64,000 nucleotides of DNA from Streptomyces mangrovisoli. Its GTDB lineage: Bacteria > Actinomycetota > Actinomycetes > Streptomycetales > Streptomycetaceae. The notes under the pieces are model-generated. The model saw only the letters and a list, made by a program, of their open reading frames with translations, was not told the origin of the DNA and made no database searches. Position numbers and translations under genes: made by a program. The stretch lies in assembly GCF_000974985.2 (NCBI RefSeq), contig NZ_LAVA02000011.1, forward strand, positions 147,077 to 211,076. Reading direction: 5' to 3'. Below are positions 23,360 through 31,090 of this stretch, piece after piece. Position 1 is the first letter of the stretch; each line of letters begins with the position of its first letter.

Positions 23360-24061
23360 GGCGTTCGACCCGCGCGGGCAGGCACCCGCCTGGGTGAGCA
23401 GCACGTGGATGCGCTCGGTCAACTGGGCGACGTCGTCGGCAGGCGCGTGGAACGGCAGCCGTACGTCGCCGTGGGCGCGGACGCGTTCGATGCGCAGCGT
23501 CAGCCCGTGCCGGTCCACGGCGAGCGGCCGTACGCGTACGGCGCCCTGGAGGCCCGCGGGTTCGACGAGCCGGGTGAGCCGCTCGACGGCCTCGGGGTGG
23601 GCGTCGGCGAGATGCGTGAGCAGGTGGGCCTCGGCCGTGGCGAGCGGGTCGGGGCGGGCCTCGGCGAACTCGTCGAGGTCGATCAGCTCGACGCCGGGCG
23701 GGCGGCGCAGCACGATGCGCGTGGGCCGGAAGGCGAGCCGGCCGCCGTCCTCGGGGGTGAACCAGCCCGCCATCCACAGCCGGGCGCGCACCCGGTGCCG
23801 TACCGGGACGGGTGCGACGTCGGCGAACTCCAGGACGGCGGAGGGCTCTCCTCGGGGTGCGAGGATCGCGGTGGCGAGCAGGGTGCTGTCCGTCGGCGGG
23901 TGCACCAGCACGCGGCCGTCGTCGGCCACGCTGTGCGCGCCGACCAGTTCCTCGCGTCCGCCTTCCGCGGTGACCTCGCACGACCAGGCGGCGGCGAGCA
24001 CCGAGCGGGCCTGTTCCGCCGCGCCGGGCACGGCCGTCCAGCTCCGGCTGCTGACACCCAT
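23327..24061 (-). CDS. Iron-regulated DUF2470 protein
   Basis: A 244-residue protein with a C-terminal DUF2470 domain (about 150-225; ATAEAHLLTHLADAHPEAVERL, then RHGLTLRIER). DUF2470 forms the C-terminal part of HugZ-like haem-iron utilisation proteins, and the N-terminal half looks like a shortened split-barrel (VLEFADVAPVPVRHRVRARLW). ATG 24061 follows AAGGAGG. A 19-base iron box covers the promoter, so expression should rise when iron is scarce. A role in haem or siderophore-iron handling is inferred from domain and box together. The start and ribosome-binding site are strong, while an upstream in-frame start at 24118 would lie upstream of the promoter. Confidence 0.85.
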   Translation of the reverse strand: MGVSSRSWTAVPGAAEQARSVLAAAWSCEVTAEGGREELVGAHSVADDGRVLVHPPTDSTLLATAILAPRGEPSAVLEFADVAPVPVRHRVRARLWMAGWFTPEDGGRLAFRPTRIVLRRPPGVELIDLDEFAEARPDPLATAEAHLLTHLADAHPEAVERLTRLVEPAGLQGAVRVRPLAVDRHGLTLRIERVRAHGDVRLPFHAPADDVAQLTERIHVLLTQAGACPRGSNALQRQRADGDG

Positions 24062-24072
24062 CCCAGACCTCC

Positions 24073-24091
24073 TTAGGTAAGCCTTGCCTAA
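24073..24091. promoter_or_regulatory. Iron box (DmdR/IdeR-type operator)
   Basis: TTAGGTAAGCCTTGCCTAA agrees with the actinomycete iron-box consensus TTAGGTTAGGCTAACCTAA at 15 of 19 positions, including both outer arms. It overlaps the end of the -10 box (24090-24095) and the Shine-Dalgarno region of the DUF2470 gene, as expected for repression by an iron-loaded DtxR-family protein. Confidence 0.85.
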
Positions 24092-24118
24092 CCTATCGAA
24101 GATCGGGGCGCACGCCAA
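24090..24118 (-). promoter_or_regulatory. Promoter of the DUF2470 gene
   Basis: On the minus strand TTGGCG (24118-24113) is followed after 17 bases by TAGGTT (24095-24090). The -10 merges into the iron box. Confidence 0.55.
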
Positions 24119-24158
24119 CCTCGCCGCGCCGCCCTGCCCCGGCGTCCGCTCACCTTCC

Positions 24159-24764
24159 TCAGGTCAGCACACCCAGCAGCGCCCGCGCGCACAGGTCCCG
24201 CACCTGTTCCCGCGACAGGTCCGAGCCCCGCAGCCACTCCAGGCAGACGGCGGTCGTGAACGCCAGCCAGCCGCGCACCGCGAGCCGGACGTCGTCCCGC
24301 TCCCCCGGGCCGGGCCCGAACTCGGGGTCCGCCGCCAGCGCGTCGAGGATCTGGCGCTCCTGCGCCGCCAGCGCGCGCCGGTAGACCCGGCGCACGGTCA
24401 GGTCGCCGGCCGCGTCCGCGCGGTGGAAGGCCCGGTAGCCGTGGGCATGGGCCTGGACGTACTCCAGATAGGTGTCCAGGCCCGCGCCCAGCTGCTCGCG
24501 GACCGGCATCCCGGGCACCGCGGCGGTCATCCGCAGCATCCGCTCGCTCTCGCGCTCCACCACGGCCGCGAAGAAGTCCCGCTTGGTCGGGAAGTAGTGG
24601 TACAGCAGCCCCCGGGAGACCCCGGCGATCTCGGCGACCTGCTCGATCCACACGTCGTCGTACGGGCTCTCGGAGAACAGGCGGGCCCCGACCGACAGGA
24701 GCTGCTCGCGCCGCTCCGCGGTGCTGAGCCGCCGCCGGGTGCGCTCCTCCTGATTCGCGGCCAT
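24159..24764 (-). CDS. TetR-family regulator
   Basis: A 201-residue TetR protein. The N-terminal DNA-binding part reads REQLLSVGARLFSESPYDDVWIEQVA followed by the recognition helix region AGVSRGLLYHYFPTKRDFF. The C-terminal ligand domain is helical (LGAGLDTYLEYVQAHAHGYRAF). ATG 24764 lies 6 bases after a TAGAGT -10 box, predicting a leaderless transcript; the dyad GCACTCTAGTGC overlaps that box, giving a likely autoregulatory site. It is divergent from the CYP102-like P450 over 177 bases, an arrangement like the Bm3R1/P450-BM3 pair of Bacillus, so it probably represses the P450 in response to a fatty or amphipathic ligand. Confidence 0.9.
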   Translation of the reverse strand: MAANQEERTRRRLSTAERREQLLSVGARLFSESPYDDVWIEQVAEIAGVSRGLLYHYFPTKRDFFAAVVERESERMLRMTAAVPGMPVREQLGAGLDTYLEYVQAHAHGYRAFHRADAAGDLTVRRVYRRALAAQERQILDALAADPEFGPGPGERDDVRLAVRGWLAFTTAVCLEWLRGSDLSREQVRDLCARALLGVLT

Positions 24765-24768
24765 GCCC

Positions 24769-24780
24769 GCACTCTAGTGC
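24769..24780. promoter_or_regulatory. TetR autoregulatory dyad over its -10 box
   Basis: GCACT-CT-AGTGC is a symmetrical 12-base dyad. Minus-strand TAGAGT (24776-24771), 6 bases from ATG 24764, lies inside it. Confidence 0.5.
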
Positions 24781-24847
24781 CGCGGCGGGCGAGGGCCCGT
24801 GCGGGAATCGCCACACAGGCCCCAGGCCACCTTCACCACTCCTTCCC

Positions 24848-24877
24848 TTGACGCGACTTCGGCGGCGGGACCAGACT
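24848..24877 (+). promoter_or_regulatory. Candidate P450 promoter
   Basis: TTGACG (24848-24853), 18-base spacer, CAGACT (24872-24877). A direct repeat of TGAACC (24877 and 24890) follows and could be the regulator site. The P450 ATG is 64 bases downstream of the -10 and has GAGGGAG as its ribosome-binding site. Confidence 0.45.
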
Positions 24878-24941
24878 GAACCGCGTTATTGAACCCACGT
24901 ACAACACGCCAACCTGCCGCAGTACCGAGGGAGTTCGCGTC

Positions 24942-26501
24942 ATGGCGGAGACGACGGCCGGGGCCGTGCCACCGAAGGGGTTCCGCGGCGCCCGGCAAGG
25001 CTGGCCGGAACTGGACCGCATCCCGCACCCACCGCACCGGCTGCCGCTGCTCGGCGACGTGCTCGGCGCGAGTCGGCGCACCCCGCTCCAGGACTCGATG
25101 CGCATCGCCCGGCGGCTCGGGCCGATCTTCCGCCGCAAGGCGTTCGGCAACGAGTTCGTCTTCACCTGGGGCGCGCCGCTGGTGGCCGACCTGTCGGACG
25201 AGTCGCGGTTCGCCAAGCATGTCGGCCTCGGCATCGCCAATCTGCGGCCGGTCGTCGGGGACGCCCTGTTCACCGCCTACAACCACGAGCCCAACTGGCA
25301 ACTGGCGCACGACGTGTTGGCCCCGGGCTTCAGCCGGGAGGCGATGGAGGCCTACCACCCGATGATGCTGGCGGCAGCCGGCCTGCTGACCGATCACTGG
25401 GACCGGCAGGCGGCGGCCGGCCGTAGGGTGGACGTGCCCGGCGACATGACGAAGCTGACCCTGGAGACCATCGCGCGCACCGGGTTCGGCCACGACTTCG
25501 GCTCGTTCGAACGCGACCGCCCGCACCCCTTCGTGACCGCGATGGTCGGCACGCTCGCCTACGCGCAGCGCCAGAACACCGTGCCGCTCCCCCTCGCCCC
25601 GCTGGTGCTGCGTGGGGCGAGCCGGCGGAACGCGGCCGACATCGACCACCTCAACGGCACCGTCGACGCCCTCGTGCGCGACCGGCGTGCGGGGCGGTCG
25701 ACCGGCTCCGGGGACCTGCTGGACCGGATGCTGCGCACCGCGCACCCGGAGACCGGCGAGCGGCTGTCCGCGCAGAACGTCCGGCGCCAGGTCATCACCT
25801 TCCTGGTGGCGGGCCACGAGACCACCTCGGGCGCGCTGTCCTTCGCCCTGCACTACCTGGCGCGCCATCCCGAGATCGCGGCCCGCGCCCGCGCCGAGGT
25901 CGACCGCGTCTGGGGCGACGCGCCGGCCCCCGGATACGACCAGGTCGCCAAGTTGCGTTACGTCCGCCGGGTGCTCGACGAGACGCTGCGGCTGTGGCCG
26001 ACGGCGCCCGCCTACGCCCGAGAGGCGCGTGCGGACACGGTGCTCGCCGGCGAACACCCGATGCGGCGGGGCGCGTGGACGCTGGTGCTGACGTCGATGC
26101 TGCACCGGGACCCCGAGGTGTGGGGCGCGGACGCGGAGCGCTTCGACCCGGACCGGTTCGACGCCCAGGCCGTACGGGGCCGCCCGCCGCACACCTTCAA
26201 GCCGTTCGGAACCGGCGCGCGGGCCTGCATCGGCCGCCAGTTCGCCCTGCACGAGGCCACGTTGGTGCTCGGCCTGCTGCTGCGCCGCTACGACCTGCGC
26301 GCCGACCCGGCCTACCGGTTGCGGGTGGCCGAACGGCTGACCCTGATGCCGGTGGGCCTGCGGCTGGGCCTGGACGGACGTACGGCGCCGCCTGCGGACG
26401 CGACCGGACGCGAGCCCGGCGCCGACGCGGCCGTCGCCCCCGAGGCCGGGACGGACCCGCGGACCGGCGGTGGCTTGTCGCGCAGTTCCCCGCGCCCCTG
26501 A
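24942..26501 (+). CDS. Cytochrome P450 resembling the haem domain of CYP102 (P450-BM3)
   Basis: A 519-residue P450. The I-helix oxygen site VAGHETTSGALSFALHYL, the ExxR motif DETLRLWPTAPAY and the haem loop FKPFGTGARACIGRQFALHE match, segment by segment as remembered, the haem domain of BM3-type fatty-acid hydroxylases, and the N-terminal DSMRIARRLGPIFRRKAFG also fits. No FMN/FAD reductase follows; after about residue 470 there is only an Ala/Pro/Gly-rich tail. So it is a stand-alone relative (CYP102- or CYP147-like), needing external redox partners. The last codons and TGA fall within a dispersed 21-base Streptomyces repeat, so the C-terminal tail may be the result of a rearrangement. Probable regulator: the divergent TetR protein. 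Confidence 0.88.
   Translation: MAETTAGAVPPKGFRGARQGWPELDRIPHPPHRLPLLGDVLGASRRTPLQDSMRIARRLGPIFRRKAFGNEFVFTWGAPLVADLSDESRFAKHVGLGIANLRPVVGDALFTAYNHEPNWQLAHDVLAPGFSREAMEAYHPMMLAAAGLLTDHWDRQAAAGRRVDVPGDMTKLTLETIARTGFGHDFGSFERDRPHPFVTAMVGTLAYAQRQNTVPLPLAPLVLRGASRRNAADIDHLNGTVDALVRDRRAGRSTGSGDLLDRMLRTAHPETGERLSAQNVRRQVITFLVAGHETTSGALSFALHYLARHPEIAARARAEVDRVWGDAPAPGYDQVAKLRYVRRVLDETLRLWPTAPAYAREARADTVLAGEHPMRRGAWTLVLTSMLHRDPEVWGADAERFDPDRFDAQAVRGRPPHTFKPFGTGARACIGRQFALHEATLVLGLLLRRYDLRADPAYRLRVAERLTLMPVGLRLGLDGRTAPPADATGREPGADAAVAPEAGTDPRTGGGLSRSSPRP
26479..26499 (+). repeat. Dispersed 21-base repeat, copy 1, at the P450 3' end
   Basis: Begins CGCGCAGTTCCCCGCGCC and runs 21 bases into the P450 stop codon. 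Identical copies are at 26555-26575 and 40400-40420, with an inverted copy at 40311-40331. Confidence 0.85.
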
Positions 26502-26554
26502 GGGAGTTCCAGCTCGCGCATCCCAGTCGCGCACCCGGAACCACCGTGGCCGAA

Positions 26555-26575
26555 CGCGCAGTTCCCCGCGCCCCT
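26555..26575 (+). repeat. Dispersed 21-base repeat, copy 2
   Basis: Same sequence and orientation as copy 1, 76 bases downstream, in the 87-base gap between the convergent P450 and pentapeptide-repeat genes. This element is familiar from Streptomyces intergenic DNA (recollection, not a search). Confidence 0.85.
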
Positions 26576-26588
26576 TTGGGGGGCGGGG

Positions 26589-27440
26589 TCAGGGCCCGGT
26601 TGCCCAGTGGACCGGGCGGGTGACCGACTCCGGCAGCCGGGTCCGGGCGTCGCCGCGGGCCGCGTTCAGCTGGGGCTGGGTGACGAAGAGGGCGCCGGTC
26701 AGATCGGCGTCCGTGAGATCGGCGTCACGCAGGTCCGCGCCGGTCAGATCCGCGCCCCGCAGATCGGCGGCGGTCAGGTCGGCCGCGACGAGGCAGGCCC
26801 CGCGCAGGCTCACTCCGCGCAGGTCGGCGCCCTTCAGCCGGGCACCCAGCAGATCGGCACCCCGCCGGTCCCGGCGCTTGCCGCGGAAATCGGCACGCGT
26901 CAACTCACTCACACGCAACAGTAGTTCGTTCACCGAGGCGCGGTGCGCGGCGACGTCGAGGCTCTCCAGCTCCCCCGGCGGGAGGTGGACCAGGCGTCGC
27001 GTCTCGGCGTCGGCGCGGCGCAGGTCCGCACGGACGGCGCCGGCCGCGGGCAGGGCGACGGCCTCCGCCAGATACCAGAGCAGCTCGTGCAACTGCCGTA
27101 CGACCGGGAAGACTTCGAACATCTGCCGGGCCCGCTCACGTGAACCGCCGCGCCAGCCCTGGCCGTCGAAGGTCACCTGCGAGACGTGCTGGCCCGCGCC
27201 GAAGCAGTCGTAGACCGTGCAGCCGCCGAAACCCAGCGGCCGCAGCCTGTCGTGGACCCCGCAGCGGTGGTCCTCGCGCAGCTGGGCACAGGCCTTCCCG
27301 GCGGGCTTGTCGACGGCGAAGTCCGCGGAGCGGGCGAACGGCAGGGCCACGCAGCACAGTCCGAAGCAGCGGGCGCAGTCACCGCGCAACACCTGCCGCG
27401 CTTGGACCAGTTCGTCGGCGTCGTCGGCTTCCTCACCCAT
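26589..27440 (-). CDS. Pentapeptide-repeat protein with N-terminal cysteine cluster
   Basis: A 283-residue protein. The N-terminal about 90 residues have a cysteine cluster beginning GDCARCFGLCCVALPF, a CxxCxxxCC arrangement like YkgJ-type metal (Zn/Fe) binding domains, plus CAQL, RCGVHDRL and CTVYDCFGAG. A helical middle follows. The C-terminal about 80 residues are pentapeptide repeats (A[D/N]LxG pattern: ADLRGADLTGADLRDADL), forming a right-handed beta-helix. Related pentapeptide proteins can mimic DNA and protect gyrase, but here the metal domain suggests another role. ATG 27440 lies 7 bases after a TAGGGT -10 box without Shine-Dalgarno, so it is a leaderless candidate. Confidence 0.85.
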   Translation of the reverse strand: MGEEADDADELVQARQVLRGDCARCFGLCCVALPFARSADFAVDKPAGKACAQLREDHRCGVHDRLRPLGFGGCTVYDCFGAGQHVSQVTFDGQGWRGGSRERARQMFEVFPVVRQLHELLWYLAEAVALPAAGAVRADLRRADAETRRLVHLPPGELESLDVAAHRASVNELLLRVSELTRADFRGKRRDRRGADLLGARLKGADLRGVSLRGACLVAADLTAADLRGADLTGADLRDADLTDADLTGALFVTQPQLNAARGDARTRLPESVTRPVHWATGP

Positions 27441-27447
27441 CCGGCCC

Positions 27448-27453
27448 ACCCTA
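27448..27453 (-). promoter_or_regulatory. -10 box of a leaderless promoter for the pentapeptide-repeat gene
   Basis: Minus-strand TAGGGT ends 7 bases before ATG 27440. No Shine-Dalgarno sequence is seen. Confidence 0.45.
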
Positions 27454-27625
27454 CAGAGCCCCGCCGAGCCACTCCGCCGGAGCTCGCCGCCGGGCTCCGT
27501 GGAACACCACCTCACCGTCGAGTTTCCACCACCGTGGGCGTCCTCTCATCCGGCGGAAAACAAGCCCTGCTACCCATGAGGAATCAGCCTGAGTGGCAGG
27601 AGCCGTCCGCGTCGAGGAGACCGTC

Positions 27626-27826
27626 ATGTGCAGTCACCAGCCCCCGTGCCCGACCGCCGACAGCCCCGTCCATCTGGCCGCCGCGACCGTGACGACCCAT
27701 CCGGAACAGGGCTGGCGCCTGCTGTGCAACGGCACGATCGTCTTCGACGACACCGGTGAACTCCTGCCCGACGGGCGGATCGTGGCCCCGCGGCGCGCCC
27801 CGTACGCGACCACGGCCGTCGCCTGA
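27626..27826 (+). CDS. DUF5999 family small protein
   Basis: A 66-residue protein beginning MCSHQPPCPTADSPVHLAA and ending in GELLPDGRIVAPRRAP, the pattern I associate with actinomycete DUF5999 proteins. The CxxxxxxC pair and His near the N-terminus could bind metal. ATG 27626 follows GAGGAG at good spacing; an upstream in-frame start at 27593 would add residues unlike the family. Function unknown. It is divergent from the pentapeptide-repeat gene and nearly abuts (19 bases) the convergent sigma-factor gene. Confidence 0.8.
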   Translation: MCSHQPPCPTADSPVHLAAATVTTHPEQGWRLLCNGTIVFDDTGELLPDGRIVAPRRAPYATTAVA

Positions 27827-27845
27827 CCGACGCGGGGCCCGTCGC

Positions 27846-28748
27846 CTACGCCAGGCCGGACACGTCGAGGCGGGCGAGGCGTTCGGGGTCGGCCAGGATG
27901 TACATGCCGGTGATGCGGCCGCCGGACACGGTGAGGCCCATGACCCCGACGGCCTTGCCGTCGACGACGTTGACCAGGCCCGGCTCGCCGTTGACCAGTG
28001 CGACACGCGAGAGCGGCGCGAACTCCCGGAAGAAAAGGGCCTGTTCGGCGACGGCGCGGGCGCCGTGCACCACCTTGGACGCGGCCGGGCCGCTGATCCG
28101 CGCACCGGAGTCGGCGCGCAGCACGACATCGGGGTCGAGGACCGCGAGCAGGGCGTCGAAGTCCCCGGCGCGGGCCGCGGCCATGAACGCCTCGACGGCC
28201 TCGCGCTGCCGCCCCGGGTCGGGATCGGCCGACGGGGTGGCGCCCTTGACCCGGCGGCGCGCGCGGCTGGCGAGCTGCCGGGTGGCGGCCGAGCTGCGTT
28301 CCACGACGGGCGCGATGTCGTCGAACGGCACGGCGAACATGTCGTGCAGCACGAACGCGAGCCGCTCCGCGGGGTCGAGGGTCTCCAGCACGACCAGCAG
28401 GGCGAGCCCCACCGAGTCGGCCTGGAGCACCTCCTGTTCGGGGTCGATCCGCGACAGCGGCCGGAGCACCGGGTCGGGCACGAAGGTGTCCGTGAAGACG
28501 TCGTCGATGGGCTGTTCGCGTCGCGAGGTGCGGGTGCGCAGCAGGTCGAGGCAGACCCGGCCCACGACGGTGGTCAGCCAGCCGGAGAGGTTGCGGATCT
28601 CCGCCGCGTCCGTACGGCTCAGCTTCAGCCAGGTCTCCTGGACGGCGTCCTCGGCCTCGGCGAGCGACCCCAGCATCCGGTAGGCCACCGCGCGCAGCCG
28701 CCCCCGCTCCTGTTCGAACCGCCCGGCCAGCACATCCTCCGCGTCCAT
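27846..28748 (-). CDS. ECF41/SigJ-type sigma factor with SnoaL-like C-terminus
   Basis: A 300-residue ECF sigma factor. Region 2 reads AYRMLGSLAEAEDAVQETWLKL; region 4 reads LDPAERLAFVLHDMFAVPFDDIA; a C-terminal SnoaL-like domain of about 115 residues follows. Two ECF41 hallmarks can be seen in altered form: the linker motif as FVPDP (usual WLPEP) and the C-terminal motif as ADPERL (usual NPDKL). In this group the fused C-terminal domain replaces a separate anti-sigma factor. The usual partner (a carboxymuconolactone decarboxylase or small oxidoreductase gene) is not adjacent. ATG 28748 is used; an in-frame GTG 63 bases upstream is possible but overlaps promoter-like DNA. Confidence 0.88.
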   Translation of the reverse strand: MDAEDVLAGRFEQERGRLRAVAYRMLGSLAEAEDAVQETWLKLSRTDAAEIRNLSGWLTTVVGRVCLDLLRTRTSRREQPIDDVFTDTFVPDPVLRPLSRIDPEQEVLQADSVGLALLVVLETLDPAERLAFVLHDMFAVPFDDIAPVVERSSAATRQLASRARRRVKGATPSADPDPGRQREAVEAFMAAARAGDFDALLAVLDPDVVLRADSGARISGPAASKVVHGARAVAEQALFFREFAPLSRVALVNGEPGLVNVVDGKAVGVMGLTVSGGRITGMYILADPERLARLDVSGLA

Positions 28749-28871
28749 CCCGTCCCCGTTCGGCTCGGCACCCCGTGATGATCCGACAGGAACAGTCTTA
28801 TCAGGGGGCACATCGGCGTCGCATACTTGAGCCCCTTGCGGCGGTGCCGCCGCCCGGGCGGTCGACTTCCG

Positions 28872-29615
28872 CTAGCGGGCGAAGAGTTCGAAGGCGACGG
28901 CCGGCTTGCCGTCGAAGCGTGGGCTGAGGCTCTGGGCGGTGCCGGTCAGGAAGGTGCGGACGTACGTCTCGGGGTCCTCGTCGGTCAACACCTCGATGTA
29001 CGTGCGGTGTTCGAGGAGGGAGTGGATCGCACGCTCCAGGCCGGGGGTGGCGTCGACCGCGTGGGTGGGGGTGCTGGAACCGGCCACCGCGACCCAGCGC
29101 ACCCCGTTCCACGGCTGAAGGCCCTGCGCGGCGAGTTCCGGGAAGATCCAGCGGTTGCCGGCGTCCCCGGCCGCGTCCAGGGTGGCGCGGCCCACGGCGA
29201 CGTGGTCGGGGGTGTTCCACGCGACGCCGCCCCACGTGTCGCGGTGGTTCAGGGTGATCACCAGCTCGGGGCGGTGGCGGCGGATCGCGGCGGCGATGTC
29301 GCGGCGCAGCGGGACGCCGTATTCGATGACGCCGTCCTGGTGGTTCAGGAACTCCACCGTGGAGACACCGACGACGGCCGCACTGGCCTGCTGCTCCTGC
29401 TCGCGCAGGGGGCCGCAGCGGGCCGGGTCCAGGGTGTCGATGCCGGCCTCGCCGCGCGTGGCCAGCACATAGGTGACCTCGCGGCCGCCGTCGGTCCAGG
29501 CGGCGATCGCGGCGGAGCAGCCGTACTCGAGGTCGTCCGGGTGCGCGACGACGGCGAGGGCGCGCCGCCAGTCGTCGGGCATGGGTTCGAGCGGGGAAAC
29601 CTGCGGCTCGGTCAT
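28872..29615 (-). CDS. PIG-L family deacetylase
   Basis: A 247-residue protein of the PIG-L/LmbE zinc-deacetylase family. The metal-binding motif AHPDDLEYGCSAAIAAW (about residue 24), the following TRGEAGIDTLDP, and the distal TPDHVAVGRA histidine are all present. Family members deacetylate GlcNAc-type substrates, including mycothiol precursors; this one lacks signs of being MshB or Mca specifically. ATG 29615 lies 7 bases after a TAGGCT -10 box and has no Shine-Dalgarno, so it is probably leaderless and has its own promoter despite lying 53 bases downstream of the S33 peptidase gene. Confidence 0.87.
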   Translation of the reverse strand: MTEPQVSPLEPMPDDWRRALAVVAHPDDLEYGCSAAIAAWTDGGREVTYVLATRGEAGIDTLDPARCGPLREQEQQASAAVVGVSTVEFLNHQDGVIEYGVPLRRDIAAAIRRHRPELVITLNHRDTWGGVAWNTPDHVAVGRATLDAAGDAGNRWIFPELAAQGLQPWNGVRWVAVAGSSTPTHAVDATPGLERAIHSLLEHRTYIEVLTDEDPETYVRTFLTGTAQSLSPRFDGKPAVAFELFAR

Positions 29616-29622
29616 GAGCCGC

Positions 29623-29628
29623 AGCCTA
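29623..29628 (-). promoter_or_regulatory. -10 box of a leaderless promoter for the PIG-L gene
   Basis: Minus-strand TAGGCT, 7 bases before ATG 29615, within the 53-base gap after the S33 gene. Confidence 0.45.
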
Positions 29629-29668
29629 CGGCTCCGCGCGGACGGTCACCCCTCGACGGCGCGGAGGC

Positions 29669-30970
29669 TCACACCTCGTCCCGTGCGAGCGCGAGCAGGC
29701 GGTCCAGGACGCGGGGGCCGCCGGCCCGGACGCCGTCGTGCTCGAACTCGTCGGTGACCCAGGTGCGCAGCCCGCGGATGGCGCGCGCGGTGGCGAGGGA
29801 GTGGGCGGTGTCGACGTACATGTCGTCGTGGTAGACGGCGGCGGCCACCGGCACCTCGTTGGCGGCGAGGCGGGCGGGGTCGTACAGGGGGCGCCAGTCG
29901 GTGCGCGCGGCGAGGGCGTCGGCGGTCTCGCGCAGCGGGCGCAGCGCGGGGTCGCAGTCGAAGGTCCACGGGTGGACGGTCTCGCCGGTGAACAGCAGCG
30001 GGCCGTCGCCGGTGAGCGTCTTGGCCGCGTCGAACTGGGGGAACTCCGCGCGTACGCGCTCCGCCGACCAGGCGGTGGGGCGCTCGTCCCGGCCGTAGAT
30101 CGACTCGTGGACGACGGCGTAGAGGGGGTGGCTCGCGTACGACAGCTGGCCCTGGACCTGCTCCAGGAAGGCGTCGGAGAGGGCCGGGCCGCCGGGGGTG
30201 GGCACGAAGGCGTCCTCCAGCAGGAAGTGCAGCTGGTGGCTGCCGTCGCCGCCGCCGAGGAGGATGCCGAGGGACTGGAACGCCTCGACGGTCAGGCGGT
30301 AGCCGTTGGGGAGGGTCACCTCGTGCTGGAGGAGGTGGTCGGCGATGCGGCGGGCGCGTTCGACGTCCTGCGGGTAGCGGGCGTAGTGCGCGGCGACCTT
30401 GCGTTCGATGCGCGGGTAGGCGGCCCGGTAGACGTCGTCGGCGTGGGCGTCGAGGGACGGCAGCCCGCCGGTGATCAGGGCGGCGGCCAGGCCCTCGGGG
30501 GCCAGCGAGAGGTAGCTGACCGTGCAGAAGCCGCCGAAGCTCTGGCCGAGGACCGTCCACGGGTCGCCGCCGGTGATCTGCGGGCGGATCGCCTCGCAGT
30601 CGCGGACGATGGAGTCGGCGCGGAAGTGCGTGAGGTAGTCGGCCTGCTCGGCGGGGCCGCCGCGCAGCGGCAGGGTCTGCCGGTTGGCGGGGGTGGAGGC
30701 GCCGGTGCCGCGCTGGTCCAGAAGGAGGACGCGGTACTCCTTCAGCGCGCGGCCGAGCCAGGCCGGCCGGCCGACGAAGCGGTTCGCGCCGAAGCCGGGG
30801 CCGCCCTGGAGGTAGACCAGCCACGGCAGGCCCTGGCCCGCCTTGTCGCGCGCGACGACCTCACGGGCGTAGAGCTCGATCGTCTCGCCACCCGGTTCGT
30901 CGTGGTCGAGGGGCACGGTGAAGCGGCGGTCGGTGAGGACGACGCCGGGCTGGCGGTAGCTGACGGTCAA
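29669..30970 (-). CDS. S33-type prolyl aminopeptidase / alpha-beta hydrolase
   Basis: A 433-residue alpha/beta hydrolase of the proline iminopeptidase group. Visible are the oxyanion segment YLQGGPGFGANR, LLLDQRGTGAST, the nucleophile elbow GQSFGGFCTVSYL, a large helical lid (about 180-300), and the late VYHDDMYVDTAHSL bearing acid and histidine. It has no signal peptide, so it acts in the cytosol on N-terminal proline peptides or related amides. The start is TTG 30970 with GGGAGA upstream; no ATG is available nearby. It lies between the rhamnose LacI gene and the PIG-L gene, all on the minus strand, but a functional link to rhamnose use is not apparent. Confidence 0.87.
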   Translation of the reverse strand: MTVSYRQPGVVLTDRRFTVPLDHDEPGGETIELYAREVVARDKAGQGLPWLVYLQGGPGFGANRFVGRPAWLGRALKEYRVLLLDQRGTGASTPANRQTLPLRGGPAEQADYLTHFRADSIVRDCEAIRPQITGGDPWTVLGQSFGGFCTVSYLSLAPEGLAAALITGGLPSLDAHADDVYRAAYPRIERKVAAHYARYPQDVERARRIADHLLQHEVTLPNGYRLTVEAFQSLGILLGGGDGSHQLHFLLEDAFVPTPGGPALSDAFLEQVQGQLSYASHPLYAVVHESIYGRDERPTAWSAERVRAEFPQFDAAKTLTGDGPLLFTGETVHPWTFDCDPALRPLRETADALAARTDWRPLYDPARLAANEVPVAAAVYHDDMYVDTAHSLATARAIRGLRTWVTDEFEHDGVRAGGPRVLDRLLALARDEV

Positions 30971-31090
30971 CAGGTCTCCCGGGACGGACGTACAAAACGG
31001 TCGTGGCCGGCGTGCGGGCCGCGTCCCAGTTCAGCACATGCCCCTGCCCCGGGCCGACCCCGGGATCATGAAATCGTACTGCACACCCGA

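Noticed and set aside
24159..26501. TetR/P450 pair as part of a biosynthetic gene cluster
   Set aside because: No core synthase, tailoring or transport genes around it; the neighbours are a DUF2470 gene and a pentapeptide-repeat gene.
28749..28811. Upstream in-frame start for the ECF41 sigma factor
   Set aside because: It would place the start inside A+T-richer promoter-like DNA and add residues unlike sigma region 1/2; ATG 28748 is preferred although its Shine-Dalgarno is weak.
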